From positions 62,001-126,000 of the forward strand of contig CAYLHF010000004.1 in the NCBI GenBank assembly GCA_964383365.1: 64,000 bases of DNA, written 5' to 3'. Positions 18,083 through 26,208 of this stretch are shown piece by piece. Under the pieces are notes generated by a model that ran no database searches, was not told the DNA's origin, and saw only the letters and a program-made list of their open reading frames with translations. Positions within the stretch are counted from its first letter, which is position 1. Every line of letters starts with the position of its first letter. A program made the translations under genes and the position numbers. This DNA is from CAYLHF01 sp964383365. GTDB taxonomy: Bacteria > Bacteroidota > Rhodothermia > Rhodothermales > UBA10348.

Positions 18083-18512
18083 TGGTGGAGAGTAGCAATA
18101 CGTCGCCGGACGACGCATCATCAGCAACCTCCTCACGGGGTGCGTCTCCCCAGAGACGGTCCAGTTCATAATACGAACGTCTCTCCCGATTGAATACATG
18201 AATTACCAGATCCACGTAGTCCATGAGCACCCAGTGATAGTGCTCGGTACCTTCCGTGTGCCAGGGTATTTCCCGTAGTTCATCTTTGATGGTCTGACGC
18301 ACATTATCCACGATGGCCCGGATATGCAGGTCCGAATCACCCGTCACGAGAATAAAAAAATCGGAAACGCCGCTGACTGTGGAAATATCCAGCACAAGAA
18401 TATCTTTTCCCTTCTTTTCAAGAATGGCATCGACGGCCTGCCGAGCGAGTCTCTTTACCGGAATGTGAGTAGAACGAGCTTTCTTGCGCTTCTCGGACGT
18501 TGATGGCGTCAT
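18075..18512 (-). CDS. rsfS: Ribosomal silencing factor RsfS
   Basis: Binds ribosomal protein L14 and prevents 30S-50S joining in poor growth conditions. The core KKGKDILVLDISTVSGVSDFFILVTG near residues 33-58, WHTEGTEHYHWVLMDYVDLVIHVF near 84-107 and YYELDRLWGDAP near 114-125 are the RsfS blocks. The N-terminal 20 residues are basic and extra. It follows the LytR_C gene by about 130 nt on the same strand, a pairing I recall from Bacteroidota. Confidence 0.95.
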   Translation of the reverse strand: MTPSTSEKRKKARSTHIPVKRLARQAVDAILEKKGKDILVLDISTVSGVSDFFILVTGDSDLHIRAIVDNVRQTIKDELREIPWHTEGTEHYHWVLMDYVDLVIHVFNRERRSYYELDRLWGDAPREEVADDASSGDVLLLSTND

Positions 18513-18640
18513 ACTTGTGGGCGATGCAGATAGTTCGGTACGTGTCAGTTTCTTACCTCGATGATGAATAACTCGGACTCGTTCTACGCACCAGAGACAT
18601 ACACAGATCCAAAATCAATAAAATGGATTATCGAAGGCAT

Positions 18641-19105
18641 CTATTTGACTGATCGAAAAAGCGTCAAATGTTCGTAATCCCGTCCAATTATGACCGAAAC
18701 GTCCAGATACAGGTCCTTCTGTACTTTCTGTTCGACGCTGGAGGCTGGAACTCCGAGCGCCATTGCGATCTGCCTGGCAGCGTCCAAATTACCGATTCTG
18801 TCAATAATTCTGGTTTTCTCGACGTCCTGCGCAGCATAATTACCGTATTGAACGACATCGAAACGGTAGGACCTCAGATAGTGGGTCACTCTCGACGCCA
18901 ATCCTGCGATCCCGCATCCATTCAGGACTTCGACCTGAATCACGTCTCCCAGCAGACCGTCCGGATTAAAGACCCTCGTCGGATCGGGTCGAGGACTGGA
19001 TGTCCGCTGGAAGAACGAATACCCAAGAAGAATAACAACCGCACTCAGCAGGAAAATTCCTGCGTTCATTACATGATTGCGGCGGTTCGGAGAATCGTTC
19101 GACAT
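18641..19105 (-). CDS. LytR C-terminal domain membrane protein
   Basis: 154 aa from MSNDSPNRRN (an earlier Met at 19138 is in frame). One membrane helix (about residues 13-30, AGIFLLSAVVILLGYSFF) is followed by a periplasmic LytR_C domain: VIQVEVLNGCGIAGLASRVTHYL near 54-76 and LDVSVIIGRDY near the end. Such stand-alone domains are thought to bind cell-wall material or partner proteins; no catalytic residues are expected. It precedes rsfS in the same direction. Confidence 0.85.
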   Translation of the reverse strand: MSNDSPNRRNHVMNAGIFLLSAVVILLGYSFFQRTSSPRPDPTRVFNPDGLLGDVIQVEVLNGCGIAGLASRVTHYLRSYRFDVVQYGNYAAQDVEKTRIIDRIGNLDAARQIAMALGVPASSVEQKVQKDLYLDVSVIIGRDYEHLTLFRSVK

Positions 19106-19196
19106 ATGCTGCTGAATAAAATGCGCGGTGCCGAGCATCGCTCACCACCGCACAAAATAACACTCAGAATCCAATTTCATCCCCTGACCGGGCAAT

Positions 19197-19757
19197 CTAC
19201 CTCAGACGCGGATTCCAGAATAGATCTCTCTGGTCTGAACCAAACGTTGCCTGGAAGGAATTTCCGCCAAATCGACCACCATATCCACCGTATCCATATC
19301 CGTAGGGACTGGCATACCTTCCGTATGGACTCTGCCGGAAGGAAAGGTGAATGCTGGAGCGTTCACCGAGCTTATAGGCAAGCTCTGCATTCTTGATGAA
19401 GACGCGGTTGGAATTGCCGCGATTCAGGCCCTGAATTTTATCGGATGAGAATGGCGAGTAGGCGTAGGCCACATCGAGACGACCGGCCAGCTTTTGATTA
19501 AACTGCCACATCATGGTGTTGGTATACATCGCAAGCGACGACCCGCCTCCGAACGAACTCGAAGAGAACTCGAACGAATGACTCATCCTGAAGTGTTCCG
19601 GACTGAAAAACTGATTCAGCGAGAAACCGGTCTCTCCGTAATCGTACAGTTTGACGGTAGCATTTTCGGATGATGTATTACTTCGCATCTGCGCCAGCGA
19701 TGGTGTCGTGACACCCAGGAGCAGGACAAAGAAGGCGACAAAGATCGTTCGGCGCAT
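19197..19757 (-). CDS. Small exported protein, possible outer-membrane or surface protein
   Basis: 186 aa from MRRTIFVAFFVLLLGVTTP, a textbook signal peptide ending in SLAQ. The start is supported by GAGGGGAAG just upstream and by a consensus-like promoter (listed separately). An open frame extends to 19817 but adds nothing. The mature part reads as amphipathic strands (SHSFEFSSSSFGGGSSLAMYT, LAGRLDVAYAYSP, KNAELAYKLGERSSIHLSF) and ends in a Gly/Tyr-rich tail, SPYGYGYGGYGGRFGG, before a final FWNPRLR. I do not recognise a family. A small outer-membrane barrel with a flexible tail is possible. Confidence 0.65.
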   Translation of the reverse strand: MRRTIFVAFFVLLLGVTTPSLAQMRSNTSSENATVKLYDYGETGFSLNQFFSPEHFRMSHSFEFSSSSFGGGSSLAMYTNTMMWQFNQKLAGRLDVAYAYSPFSSDKIQGLNRGNSNRVFIKNAELAYKLGERSSIHLSFRQSPYGRYASPYGYGYGGYGGRFGGNSFQATFGSDQRDLFWNPRLR

Positions 19758-19788
19758 GGACTTCCCCTCGTTCAGGATACTATGTCGT

Positions 19789-19817
19789 ATAATAGACTGG
19801 TGGTCTTCCGTTGTCAA
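19789..19817 (-). promoter_or_regulatory. Consensus-like promoter of the exported 186-aa gene
   Basis: On the minus strand, TTGACA (19812-19817) and TATTAT (19789-19794) are separated by exactly 17 nt. This matches the primary-sigma consensus with one mismatch in the -10. Transcription would start near 19782, giving a leader of about 25 nt that contains the GAGGGGAAG ribosome site before ATG 19757. Confidence 0.65.
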
Positions 19818-19899
19818 CTACGTCGGTTGATTCCGATTGTTCTGTAGAATCTACCTGCAAGGTGGGGTATTTAGATTCCCCCCATCGTGCCGCGATAAA

Positions 19900-20916
19900 A
19901 TGAATTCGGACGTGCTGATTCTTGGTATCGAAACTTCCTGCGATGATACGGCTGCGGCCGTTTATTCTGCATCCGGGCTGCGTTCAAGCGTGGTGTCTTC
20001 CCAGTTGGAACACGCCGAATATGGAGGAGTGGTCCCGGAACTCGCCTCCCGATCCCATTTGAAAAATATCGTGCCGGTCGTGGAACGGGCTCTGGCCGAT
20101 GCGGACGTAACCAAAAATGAGCTTTCCGGAGTAGCCGTGACGTATGGCCCCGGGCTTTCCGGCTCCCTCCTGGTCGGACTCAACTATGCCAAGGCGCTTG
20201 CACTCGGGCTCGATATCCCCCTCATCGGAATCGATCATCTGGATGGGCATATTTACTCTCTCTTTCTCGATGGTCCTGTTCCGGAATATCCGTTTCTCTG
20301 CCTCATCGCGTCCGGTGGTCATACGCAGCTCATGAGAGTTGACGACGCCTTTTCATTCTCCGTCCTGGGGAAGACCCGGGATGATGCCGCCGGCGAAGCG
20401 TTCGACAAGGTGGCCAAACTCATGGGCCTTTCGTATCCAGGCGGGCCCGAGATCGAACGCCTCGCACGCGAAGGCGACGCCTCGTTTCATCGGTTTCCAC
20501 GAACCCGTCTGGCAGGCTACGACTATTCATTCTCAGGCATCAAGACGAGCGTCCTGTACTATCTCAACGAAATGACCGACGACGATCGAATGAGGTTTCT
20601 TGCCAATCACCTGAATGATCTGTGCGCATCGTTTCAGGCTGCGATCGTGGACATGTTGGTACAACCGGTCAAAGCCGCGATTCGGAAGACACGAGTATCC
20701 AGACTTGCCCTTGTGGGAGGTGTATCGGCGAACACCTGTCTTCGACACCGTATGGAGCATCTGGCGTCCGAATGCGACGGTGAGTTTTTCTGCCCTGATG
20801 TAAAGTTCTCCATGGATAACGCCGCGATGATCGCTGTTGCAGGATACCATAAATTGCGGGCGGGGTTCTCCAGTCCATTGACATTGACTGCAGTGCCGTC
20901 ACTAAGCGCACGTTGA
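19900..20916 (+). CDS. tsaD: tRNA N6-adenosine threonylcarbamoyltransferase
   Basis: Catalytic subunit that installs threonylcarbamoyl on A37 of ANN-decoding tRNAs. ILGIETSCDDTAAAVY begins the ASKHA fold. The metal-binding histidines are in IGIDHLDGHIYSLF near residue 110. ASGGHTQL, GKTRDDAAGEAFDK, SFSGIKTSVLYYL and VGGVSANTCLR are the remaining signatures. ATG 19900 gives the canonical start; the frame from 19837 adds an unrelated leader. Length is 338 aa, as in the family. The chorismate mutase gene begins at or just after its stop. Confidence 0.96.
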   Translation: MNSDVLILGIETSCDDTAAAVYSASGLRSSVVSSQLEHAEYGGVVPELASRSHLKNIVPVVERALADADVTKNELSGVAVTYGPGLSGSLLVGLNYAKALALGLDIPLIGIDHLDGHIYSLFLDGPVPEYPFLCLIASGGHTQLMRVDDAFSFSVLGKTRDDAAGEAFDKVAKLMGLSYPGGPEIERLAREGDASFHRFPRTRLAGYDYSFSGIKTSVLYYLNEMTDDDRMRFLANHLNDLCASFQAAIVDMLVQPVKAAIRKTRVSRLALVGGVSANTCLRHRMEHLASECDGEFFCPDVKFSMDNAAMIAVAGYHKLRAGFSSPLTLTAVPSLSAR

Positions 20917-21296
20917 AAGAGAAAATGACCAGAGAACGGCTGTCTGAATTTCTTGACGGAAAGGCCCCCGAAGAACCGGGCGAAAATGCATCCAGGGAGG
21001 ATATGATTCCCTGGAGGGAACGGATAGATCAGATCGACCAGATGCTGTTGCATTTGCTGAGCGAGAGGGCCCGGTGTGCCAATATAATTGGAAAAGTAAA
21101 GAAGCAGCTCGGCTTGCAAGTCTATGTGCCACAGAGAGAAGAACAGGTTCTCGAGCAGGTCCGGACAAGAAACAAGGGCCCCCTGCCAGACGGTGCTGTT
21201 CGTAATCTCTTCGAGCGTATAATCGATGAGACGCGATCCTTGGAAAGAAAGAACTACCAGGACGAAAGACAGAATGACACCGGCAACGAAACGTAA
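20913..21296 (+). CDS. Chorismate mutase, AroQ class
   Basis: Converts chorismate to prephenate for Phe and Tyr synthesis. The helical AroQ core is visible: WRERIDQIDQMLLHLLSERARCANIIGKVKKQLGLQVYVPQREEQVLEQV, with the usual R..ID.LD pattern, a conserved Lys and the R(E)xxV segment. It is a free-standing domain of about 90 residues with a 30-residue leader. TTG at 20913 overlaps the tsaD stop (TTGA). ATG 20925 is an alternative start four codons on. No prephenate dehydratase or DAHP synthase domain is fused. Confidence 0.88.
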   Translation: MKEKMTRERLSEFLDGKAPEEPGENASREDMIPWRERIDQIDQMLLHLLSERARCANIIGKVKKQLGLQVYVPQREEQVLEQVRTRNKGPLPDGAVRNLFERIIDETRSLERKNYQDERQNDTGNET

Positions 21297-21306
21297 ATCG
21301 TCGGTC

Positions 21307-21343
21307 GTCGTAGTCGTCACGACTGGAATGTCGTAGTCGTCAC
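21307..21343 (+). repeat. 14-bp direct repeat upstream of mltG
   Basis: GTCGTAGTCGTCAC occurs at 21307-21320 and again at 21330-21343, a 23-bp period or two helical turns. The first copy extends into a small palindrome, GTCGT-C-ACGAC (21313-21323). It lies in the 74-nt gap between the chorismate mutase and mltG genes and could be a binding site. Confidence 0.4.
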
Positions 21344-21370
21344 ATCAGATCAGAGATCTATTCCTGAGGA

Positions 21371-22411
21371 ATGTCCAGACCCATTCGATCCGTTTTACTG
21401 GCCGTAATCTCGATTCTACTGTTTGCGACGGCATTGGCGTACACCCTTGTTTTTTCATCCGTCACCACCTCCTTCGAAGGAAGACGGTACGTTCACGTTC
21501 CTCCCCTCTCGTCCATCGAGTCCGTCGCCGATTCCCTTGAGGCCGACGGAATTCTGCAGAACAGGACGACCTTTCTGACCTTTTCCTGGCTTTCAGGATG
21601 GGGAGATCAGATCAAGGCAGGTCGATATGCCGTGTCGTCCGGCGCCTCATCTCGCGCCATTCTGAGCACGATTCGCCGTGGGTTACAGGCACCTGTCCGG
21701 GTAGCCGTCCCTGCGGGAACGCGAAAAGAGCGCCTTGCGCGGGCCCTCGCCAGAAACATGGCCTTCACGACGGCGGACGTGATGGATCTGTTTGCCGATG
21801 AACGCTATGCCGCGTCTCTGAAAACAGATACGACACAATTATTCGGATATCTTCTACCCGATACGTACTTCTTTTACTGGCTGACCTCTCCGAAAGAGGT
21901 CGTCCGAAAACTCAAACTTACAACAGATTCACTGCTCGCCCGAACGCGACGAAATTCTGCCAACGCCCCTCGCCTGGGTGACGACGAGGTTCTTCGAATG
22001 GCAGCTATCGTCGAGTGGGAAACGGGAAAAGTGGAAGAAAAATCACGCATTGCCGGCGTCTACCTCAACCGGCTTCGTAACGGCTGGCCTCTTCAGGCCG
22101 ATCCGACCGTACAATACGCCGTGATGAAACGGGAAGGCGAAAAGCGTCGGCTTCGATTCAAAGATTACGACGTTCGACATCCGTACAACACATACAATTT
22201 CCGGGGCCTCCCTCCCGGTCCGGTGACCAATCCTTCACAGACCTCCATTGAGGCCGTTCTTAGCCCTGAAAAACACCGTTTCTATTACTTCGTTGCCAAA
22301 GGCGATGGCGGTCACATCTTCAGTAGGACGCTCGCGGAGCACCGTCGCAACGCCAACGCATACTACAAGCTGATGCGACAGCGACAACGCGCAGCAGGGA
22401 CTGGATCCTGA
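21371..22411 (+). CDS. mltG: Endolytic murein transglycosylase MltG
   Basis: Inner-membrane enzyme that cuts nascent glycan strands and sets their length. One N-terminal helix (SVLLAVISILLFATALAYTLVF) is followed by a LysM-like domain (VPPLSSIESVADSLEADGIL) and the YceG catalytic domain. FGYLLPDTYFFYW, then MAAIVEWETGKVEEKSRIAGVYLNRL near residues 214-239, carries the catalytic Glu; PLQADPTVQYA and YNTYNFRGLPPGPVTNPS complete the site. Length (346 aa) is normal. Its last eight codons lie in the first copy of a 72-bp duplication that continues beyond the stop. Confidence 0.95.
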   Translation: MSRPIRSVLLAVISILLFATALAYTLVFSSVTTSFEGRRYVHVPPLSSIESVADSLEADGILQNRTTFLTFSWLSGWGDQIKAGRYAVSSGASSRAILSTIRRGLQAPVRVAVPAGTRKERLARALARNMAFTTADVMDLFADERYAASLKTDTTQLFGYLLPDTYFFYWLTSPKEVVRKLKLTTDSLLARTRRNSANAPRLGDDEVLRMAAIVEWETGKVEEKSRIAGVYLNRLRNGWPLQADPTVQYAVMKREGEKRRLRFKDYDVRHPYNTYNFRGLPPGPVTNPSQTSIEAVLSPEKHRFYYFVAKGDGGHIFSRTLAEHRRNANAYYKLMRQRQRAAGTGS

Positions 22412-22534
22412 GCACGCGGTTCGCGCGCTTTCAACCGGCTGCTCCATAGCCGGCGGCAACTCGCAGCAGGGACTGGATCCTGAGCCAGCGGTTCGCGCGC
22501 TTTCAACCAGCTGCTCCATAGCCGGCGGCAACTC
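22391..22534. repeat. 72-bp tandem duplication spanning the mltG stop codon
   Basis: Copy 1 is 22391-22462 and copy 2 is 22463-22534, head to tail with about two or three differences. Each starts GCAGCAGGGACTGGATCC. The mltG stop (22409-22411) is in copy 1; copy 2 carries the matching TGA outside any gene. Confidence 0.9.
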
Positions 22535-22544
22535 GCTCCAGTGC

Positions 22545-22637
22545 CAGCGACTGCTTCCGGTACCTGCGGCGGCTTTACGTGCCGGCGGCCGCTTCCAGTA
22601 CCTGCGTCCGCTTTACGTGCCTGCGACCGCTTCCAGC
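22545..22637. repeat. 38-bp degenerate tandem repeat before the FadL-type gene
   Basis: CTGCTTCCGGTACCTGC, CCGCTTCCAGTACCTGC and CCGCTTCCAGC recur at about 38-bp spacing, with GCTTTACGTGCC between them. With the 72-bp duplication, this fills the whole space between the convergent mltG and FadL-type genes. No terminator with a T-run is visible there. Confidence 0.6.
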
Positions 22638-24209
22638 TCAGAACAGGAACGATACGCCCAACTGAACCCGATCCCTCGATAAAGACTCGCTTACAACCGG
22701 GGCTTCCGTTACCTCTGTGTAGGGTCTGAACGTATCGTCGAACGTCTCGTGCATCCACCCGACATCAGCCGTGAGGTTATCCGATAACTTGTATCCGAGG
22801 CCGGCCGAGATATACGTCCTGTCTTTTTCCGTATACCCATCGTCCAGGCTGGCAAACGTTGCATCGTGAGCGTCCGGATAATAGGCAAAGCCACCTCGGA
22901 TGGTATAGCGTCCCGCGGTATAACTGGCCCCAACGCGGGTATTGATCACCGCGTCGAATTGCCGGGCAATCCGCCGATTTTCATCCGCGAAGGAGACACC
23001 CTTCGCATCCAGGTCCAATTGCGACCAGTCGACCCACTCAGCGTCGACAGAAACGGTAAATCCAGACTGGCTGAACGAGAGCCCGGCACCCAGGTGCCAC
23101 GGTGTCGTGATGTCGTAATCGAAGCGCCCTGTCCCGGCATTTTCATCTCGATCATCCCCGTAGATGAACGTGTCTCCGTTATCGAATGCAGTACTCAGTA
23201 CGGTTTCGAAATCTTCGCTGACAGAGAGAAGAGTCGGAGATTCGAGCGTTAGACCCAGGCGAAGTTGAGGCGTCACCTCAGCTGAGAGACCGCTCCGGAC
23301 GCTGACACCAATCAAATCCGATGAGAACCTCTCTTCAAATCGGAGAAACTGGAAATCCGTTGTACCCCCGAGGCCGTCGTTATCGTTCTGGAAATCATCC
23401 TCCTCATGGATTCTGGTGAATCGATACTTCCCGAATGGGATATTAACTGACGCACCAATCATGATTCCCTTCGACGCTTCGAATGCCGCTCCGAAGTTCA
23501 ACTCGTGCATCCTCCCCTCTTCGGTCACGAATCCACTCTGAATGACCGAGCCAGCAGAAACCGCCGGAAGAAACGGAATCGCATCCCCTGCATCGAGTAA
23601 ATTCTGATCCAGGTCGATGGCAAACGTCTCGAAGCCAATAAATGACGGTGTTCGAGTGAACGTAGGAAAGACTCCATCTGCGTCTTCTTGAAGAGAGAAT
23701 TCATCCTCGAGCGGCATGAAGAAATCCGTTATCGAATTTCGGTCATTCACGCCTTCGAAGAACAGGCTCCGCTCAAACGTATTTGTTTGAGTGAGAGCCG
23801 CTGCGAATACCAGCGCTCCCCGATTGGTCGGAAACTTGTAGATATATGACAGACTACCCAGATCCGCCCTGGAAACATCCTCTTCTGACGGATTGCCGCC
23901 GCCCCCCAACCGATAAACGGCATCATCATTCGTAACGAAGGATGTGAACGAGCCTGATACCGAAGACGAGGTAACGAGACCGAGCCCGGCAGGGTTGACC
24001 AGGAGCGCATTGACTCCGGCCGTGCCGGCTATCCCGACACCCGCCGTCCCGATACTGCGCGCGCTCGTCGCCGGAAATCGATCGGAGAATCTCAGGGCAT
24101 CCTCCCCGGTCTGCCCCCTGGCTGACAGTGTGCATAAGGCGGTCATTATCAGACCCAGAGCAACGGTCCCTGCCCTTTGCAAATGGCTGATTCTGATTCG
24201 GTAATTCAT
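22638..24209 (-). CDS. FadL/OmpP1/TodX-type outer-membrane transport protein
   Basis: 523 aa, with a signal peptide ending near LCTLSARGQ. The mature N-terminus RFSDRFPATSARSIGTAGVGIAGTAGVNALLVNPAGL carries the hatch-domain signature (NPAGL) of OMPP1/FadL proteins. The rest is a 14-strand-type barrel pattern ending in RDRVQLGVSFLF with a terminal Phe. It probably passes hydrophobic molecules such as fatty acids across the outer membrane; the specific ligand is unknown. Its 3' end abuts the repeat block beyond mltG. The next gene upstream on this strand, the repeat-rich lipoprotein, ends about 210 nt away. Confidence 0.85.
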   Translation of the reverse strand: MNYRIRISHLQRAGTVALGLIMTALCTLSARGQTGEDALRFSDRFPATSARSIGTAGVGIAGTAGVNALLVNPAGLGLVTSSSVSGSFTSFVTNDDAVYRLGGGGNPSEEDVSRADLGSLSYIYKFPTNRGALVFAAALTQTNTFERSLFFEGVNDRNSITDFFMPLEDEFSLQEDADGVFPTFTRTPSFIGFETFAIDLDQNLLDAGDAIPFLPAVSAGSVIQSGFVTEEGRMHELNFGAAFEASKGIMIGASVNIPFGKYRFTRIHEEDDFQNDNDGLGGTTDFQFLRFEERFSSDLIGVSVRSGLSAEVTPQLRLGLTLESPTLLSVSEDFETVLSTAFDNGDTFIYGDDRDENAGTGRFDYDITTPWHLGAGLSFSQSGFTVSVDAEWVDWSQLDLDAKGVSFADENRRIARQFDAVINTRVGASYTAGRYTIRGGFAYYPDAHDATFASLDDGYTEKDRTYISAGLGYKLSDNLTADVGWMHETFDDTFRPYTEVTEAPVVSESLSRDRVQLGVSFLF

Positions 24210-24419
24210 GGTCTAAATTTATTATATTCAATGAGTTACATTCGGTATTCACGCTTGAAAAAAGCATGATTGTCACCCGTTCTGAGGCAAGCTCAGCGAT
24301 TCAGTCTGGGATAGATTCATTATCCTGATACTCTCCGCCGGAGGCAGAACATATACTTGATCCCGATTCTCCTGACTCGCAGTTATCGACGATCAGCATC
24401 GCGATAAAGAGAGAACACG

Positions 24420-25934
24420 TCAGTGCCCACGCCTCCCGCCTGAAGAACGCGAACTACCGGAAGAACGTCCACCGCTGGACCGTCCACCACCGGAACGGGA
24501 GCTTCTGGAGGCGCTCGACGAACGCGAGCTGCCGCTCGACCGCCGCGTCGTTCCCGATGACCTTTGCGAGCTGCCGCTCGACCGCCGCGTCGTTCCCGAT
24601 GACCTTTGCGAGCTGCCGCTNNNNNNNNNNNNNNNNNNNNNNNNNNNNNNNNNNNNNNNNNNNNNNNNNNNNNNNNNNNNNNNNNNNNNNNNNNNNNNNN
24701 NNNNNNNNNNNNNNNNNNNNCCCGATGACCTTTGCGAGCTGCCGCTCGACCGCCGCGTCGTTCCCGATGACCTTTTCGAACTGCCGCTCGACCGCCGCGT
24801 CGTACCCGATGACCTTTGCGAACTGCCGCTCGACCGCCGCGTCGTACCTGATGACCTTTGCGAGCTGCCGCTCGATCGCCGCGTCGTACCTGATGACCTT
24901 TGCGAGCTGCCGCTCGATCGCCGCGTCGTGCCCGATGACCTTTGCGAGCTGCCGCTCGACCGCCGCGTCGTACCAGATGACCTGCCTGCGCGCCGATCAC
25001 TCTGCCTGGCCGTCGATCGCGAACCACTTCCAATTCCCCTGGAGCGTGTACGTGTATGCGACCGATCCGTCCTCGACCGATTCGACCCAGACGTCCTCGA
25101 CGACCTTCCGACGCGATCGCTACCGCGAGCCGATCGATCTGTCCCAAGTCGACTCCGTGTGCGCCCGGTAGATCCCTTGGAGGCGACACTCGACCCACCG
25201 GTACGGACGATCGTGCGTGTTCCATCGAGAGCGGAACCTGAACCACCACGCCCGCTCGAAATTCCCCGTCCGGACCCGACTCCGCTTCCGTTACCAGTGC
25301 CGCGAGTCCCGCGAATACCTCCCCGCGTACGTCCCCGTAATCCATTGGACGCCATGGCGCCTCTACCGATAGTCGAGCCCCGGGGCTTGTACTGTCGCTC
25401 TCCTACGAGGACGCTTCCAGCATATCCACTGCCGTATCCGTAGCCATACCCGAAACCGATCCCCCTGTTCAAATACCCGGGACCGTAGTAAAAGGGCGAA
25501 TAATAACTGGAATAGAACGGGTCATATGCGTACCCGTATCCATACGGATTGTAAAAAGAGTTGCCAAACGTCAGCGAGAATCCAAAGGTCGATCCGTATC
25601 CGCAGTAAAACGGGTCCCAACAGGAACCGTACGAGTAAAACGGATCATAAAATCGGGAGAAATAACGGGACCGGGCATACGGTCGATAGTACCCGTAATC
25701 ATCTTCGTACCGGGCTTCGATGTAATCATCGTCCTCGTAATACTCATCGTCTACATAGTCGTCATTGTCGCCGTTGTCGCGGGCGTAGACGTGTTCATCG
25801 TCGCCGTCATAATCGCTGTCCACAACGGCAAGTCGAGTGTAACACCCGGACAACAAAAGAACGAACAGGAGAGCGAGTACACCTGAGATCGACAGGCGAC
25901 TCGGTCGGAAACCCTTGAGTGGAAAAAGCTGCAT
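24420..25934 (-). CDS. Repeat-rich lipoprotein with acidic/aromatic N-half and Arg-Ser-Gly C-half (internal gap)
   Basis: Start at MQLFPLKGFRPSRL gives a lipoprotein signal, ALLFVLLLSGC, with Cys about residue 31; the upstream frame to 26012 lacks support. Residues 35-80 are very acidic (DYDGDDEHVY, DDEYYEDDDYIE). The next 100 are rich in Tyr, Phe and Gly. From about residue 180 the protein turns strongly basic and low-complexity, with 14-residue units of the form RSSGTTRRSSGSSQ repeated at least eight times. A 100-N gap falls inside the repeats, so the copy number is unknown. It is probably a lipid-anchored surface protein. No known domain is visible; a structural or adhesive role is a guess. 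Confidence 0.75.
   Translation of the reverse strand: MQLFPLKGFRPSRLSISGVLALLFVLLLSGCYTRLAVVDSDYDGDDEHVYARDNGDNDDYVDDEYYEDDDYIEARYEDDYGYYRPYARSRYFSRFYDPFYSYGSCWDPFYCGYGSTFGFSLTFGNSFYNPYGYGYAYDPFYSSYYSPFYYGPGYLNRGIGFGYGYGYGSGYAGSVLVGERQYKPRGSTIGRGAMASNGLRGRTRGGIRGTRGTGNGSGVGSGRGISSGRGGSGSALDGTRTIVRTGGSSVASKGSTGRTRSRLGTDRSARGSDRVGRSSRTSGSNRSRTDRSHTRTRSRGIGSGSRSTARQSDRRAGRSSGTTRRSSGSSQRSSGTTRRSSGSSQRSSGTTRRSSGSSQRSSGTTRRSSGSSQRSSGTTRRSSGSSKRSSGTTRRSSGSSQRSSXXXXXXXXXXXXXXXXXXXXXXXXXXXXXXXXXXSGSSQRSSGTTRRSSGSSQRSSGTTRRSSGSSRSSSASRSSRSGGGRSSGGRSSGSSRSSGGRRGH
24553..24972. repeat. 42-bp coding minisatellite (14-residue units)
   Basis: Units starting CCCGATGACC lie at 24553 and 24595 on the left of the gap, and at 24721, 24763, 24805, 24847, 24889 and 24931 on the right. 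They differ by a few synonymous or conservative changes. On the minus strand each encodes RSSGTTRRSSGSSQ-like peptides in the lipoprotein C-half. The distance from the unit at 24595 to that at 24721 happens to be three whole units, so phase is kept across the placeholder. Confidence 0.92.
24621..24720. other. Assembly gap of 100 N inside the 42-bp repeat
   Basis: A placeholder of exactly 100 N. Both flanks are repeat units, so the real length here is undetermined. Confidence 0.95.
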
Positions 25935-26208
25935 GATTACCCCCGTAGCTTCTTTGGTAAACCGACCCTGGCTGGTCTTCGATAATTGTTGCCGGCGAAA
26001 AAGTTTCCTCATGACAGAAGATCTTGTCCGTTTCGGATTGATTCATACTCGCGCCCGCTGGCACGTATATTTCCCACTCCGATTCCCGACTGTTTTCGGT
26101 TTGAAAATACGGCAAATACCGGGCCGTAACTCCTCAAGTGTCAGGAATAGGCGTATATAGCCGTTCCAACATGAATTATGTACTCGATTATCTCCAATAC
26201 TGTACACT

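Noticed and set aside
22363..22758. Minus-strand frames across the mltG/FadL intergenic repeats
   Set aside because: They are out of frame with the FadL-type gene and derive from repeated sequence without a domain.
24210..24230. TATAAT just upstream of the FadL-type start as its -10 box
   Set aside because: It would place the transcription start about 5 nt from the ATG, with no matching -35 at the right distance.
24557..25171. Open frame on the plus strand through the 42-bp repeat
   Set aside because: Open only because the period is a multiple of three. The minus-strand frame has a lipobox and a coherent start, while this one has no signal or domain.
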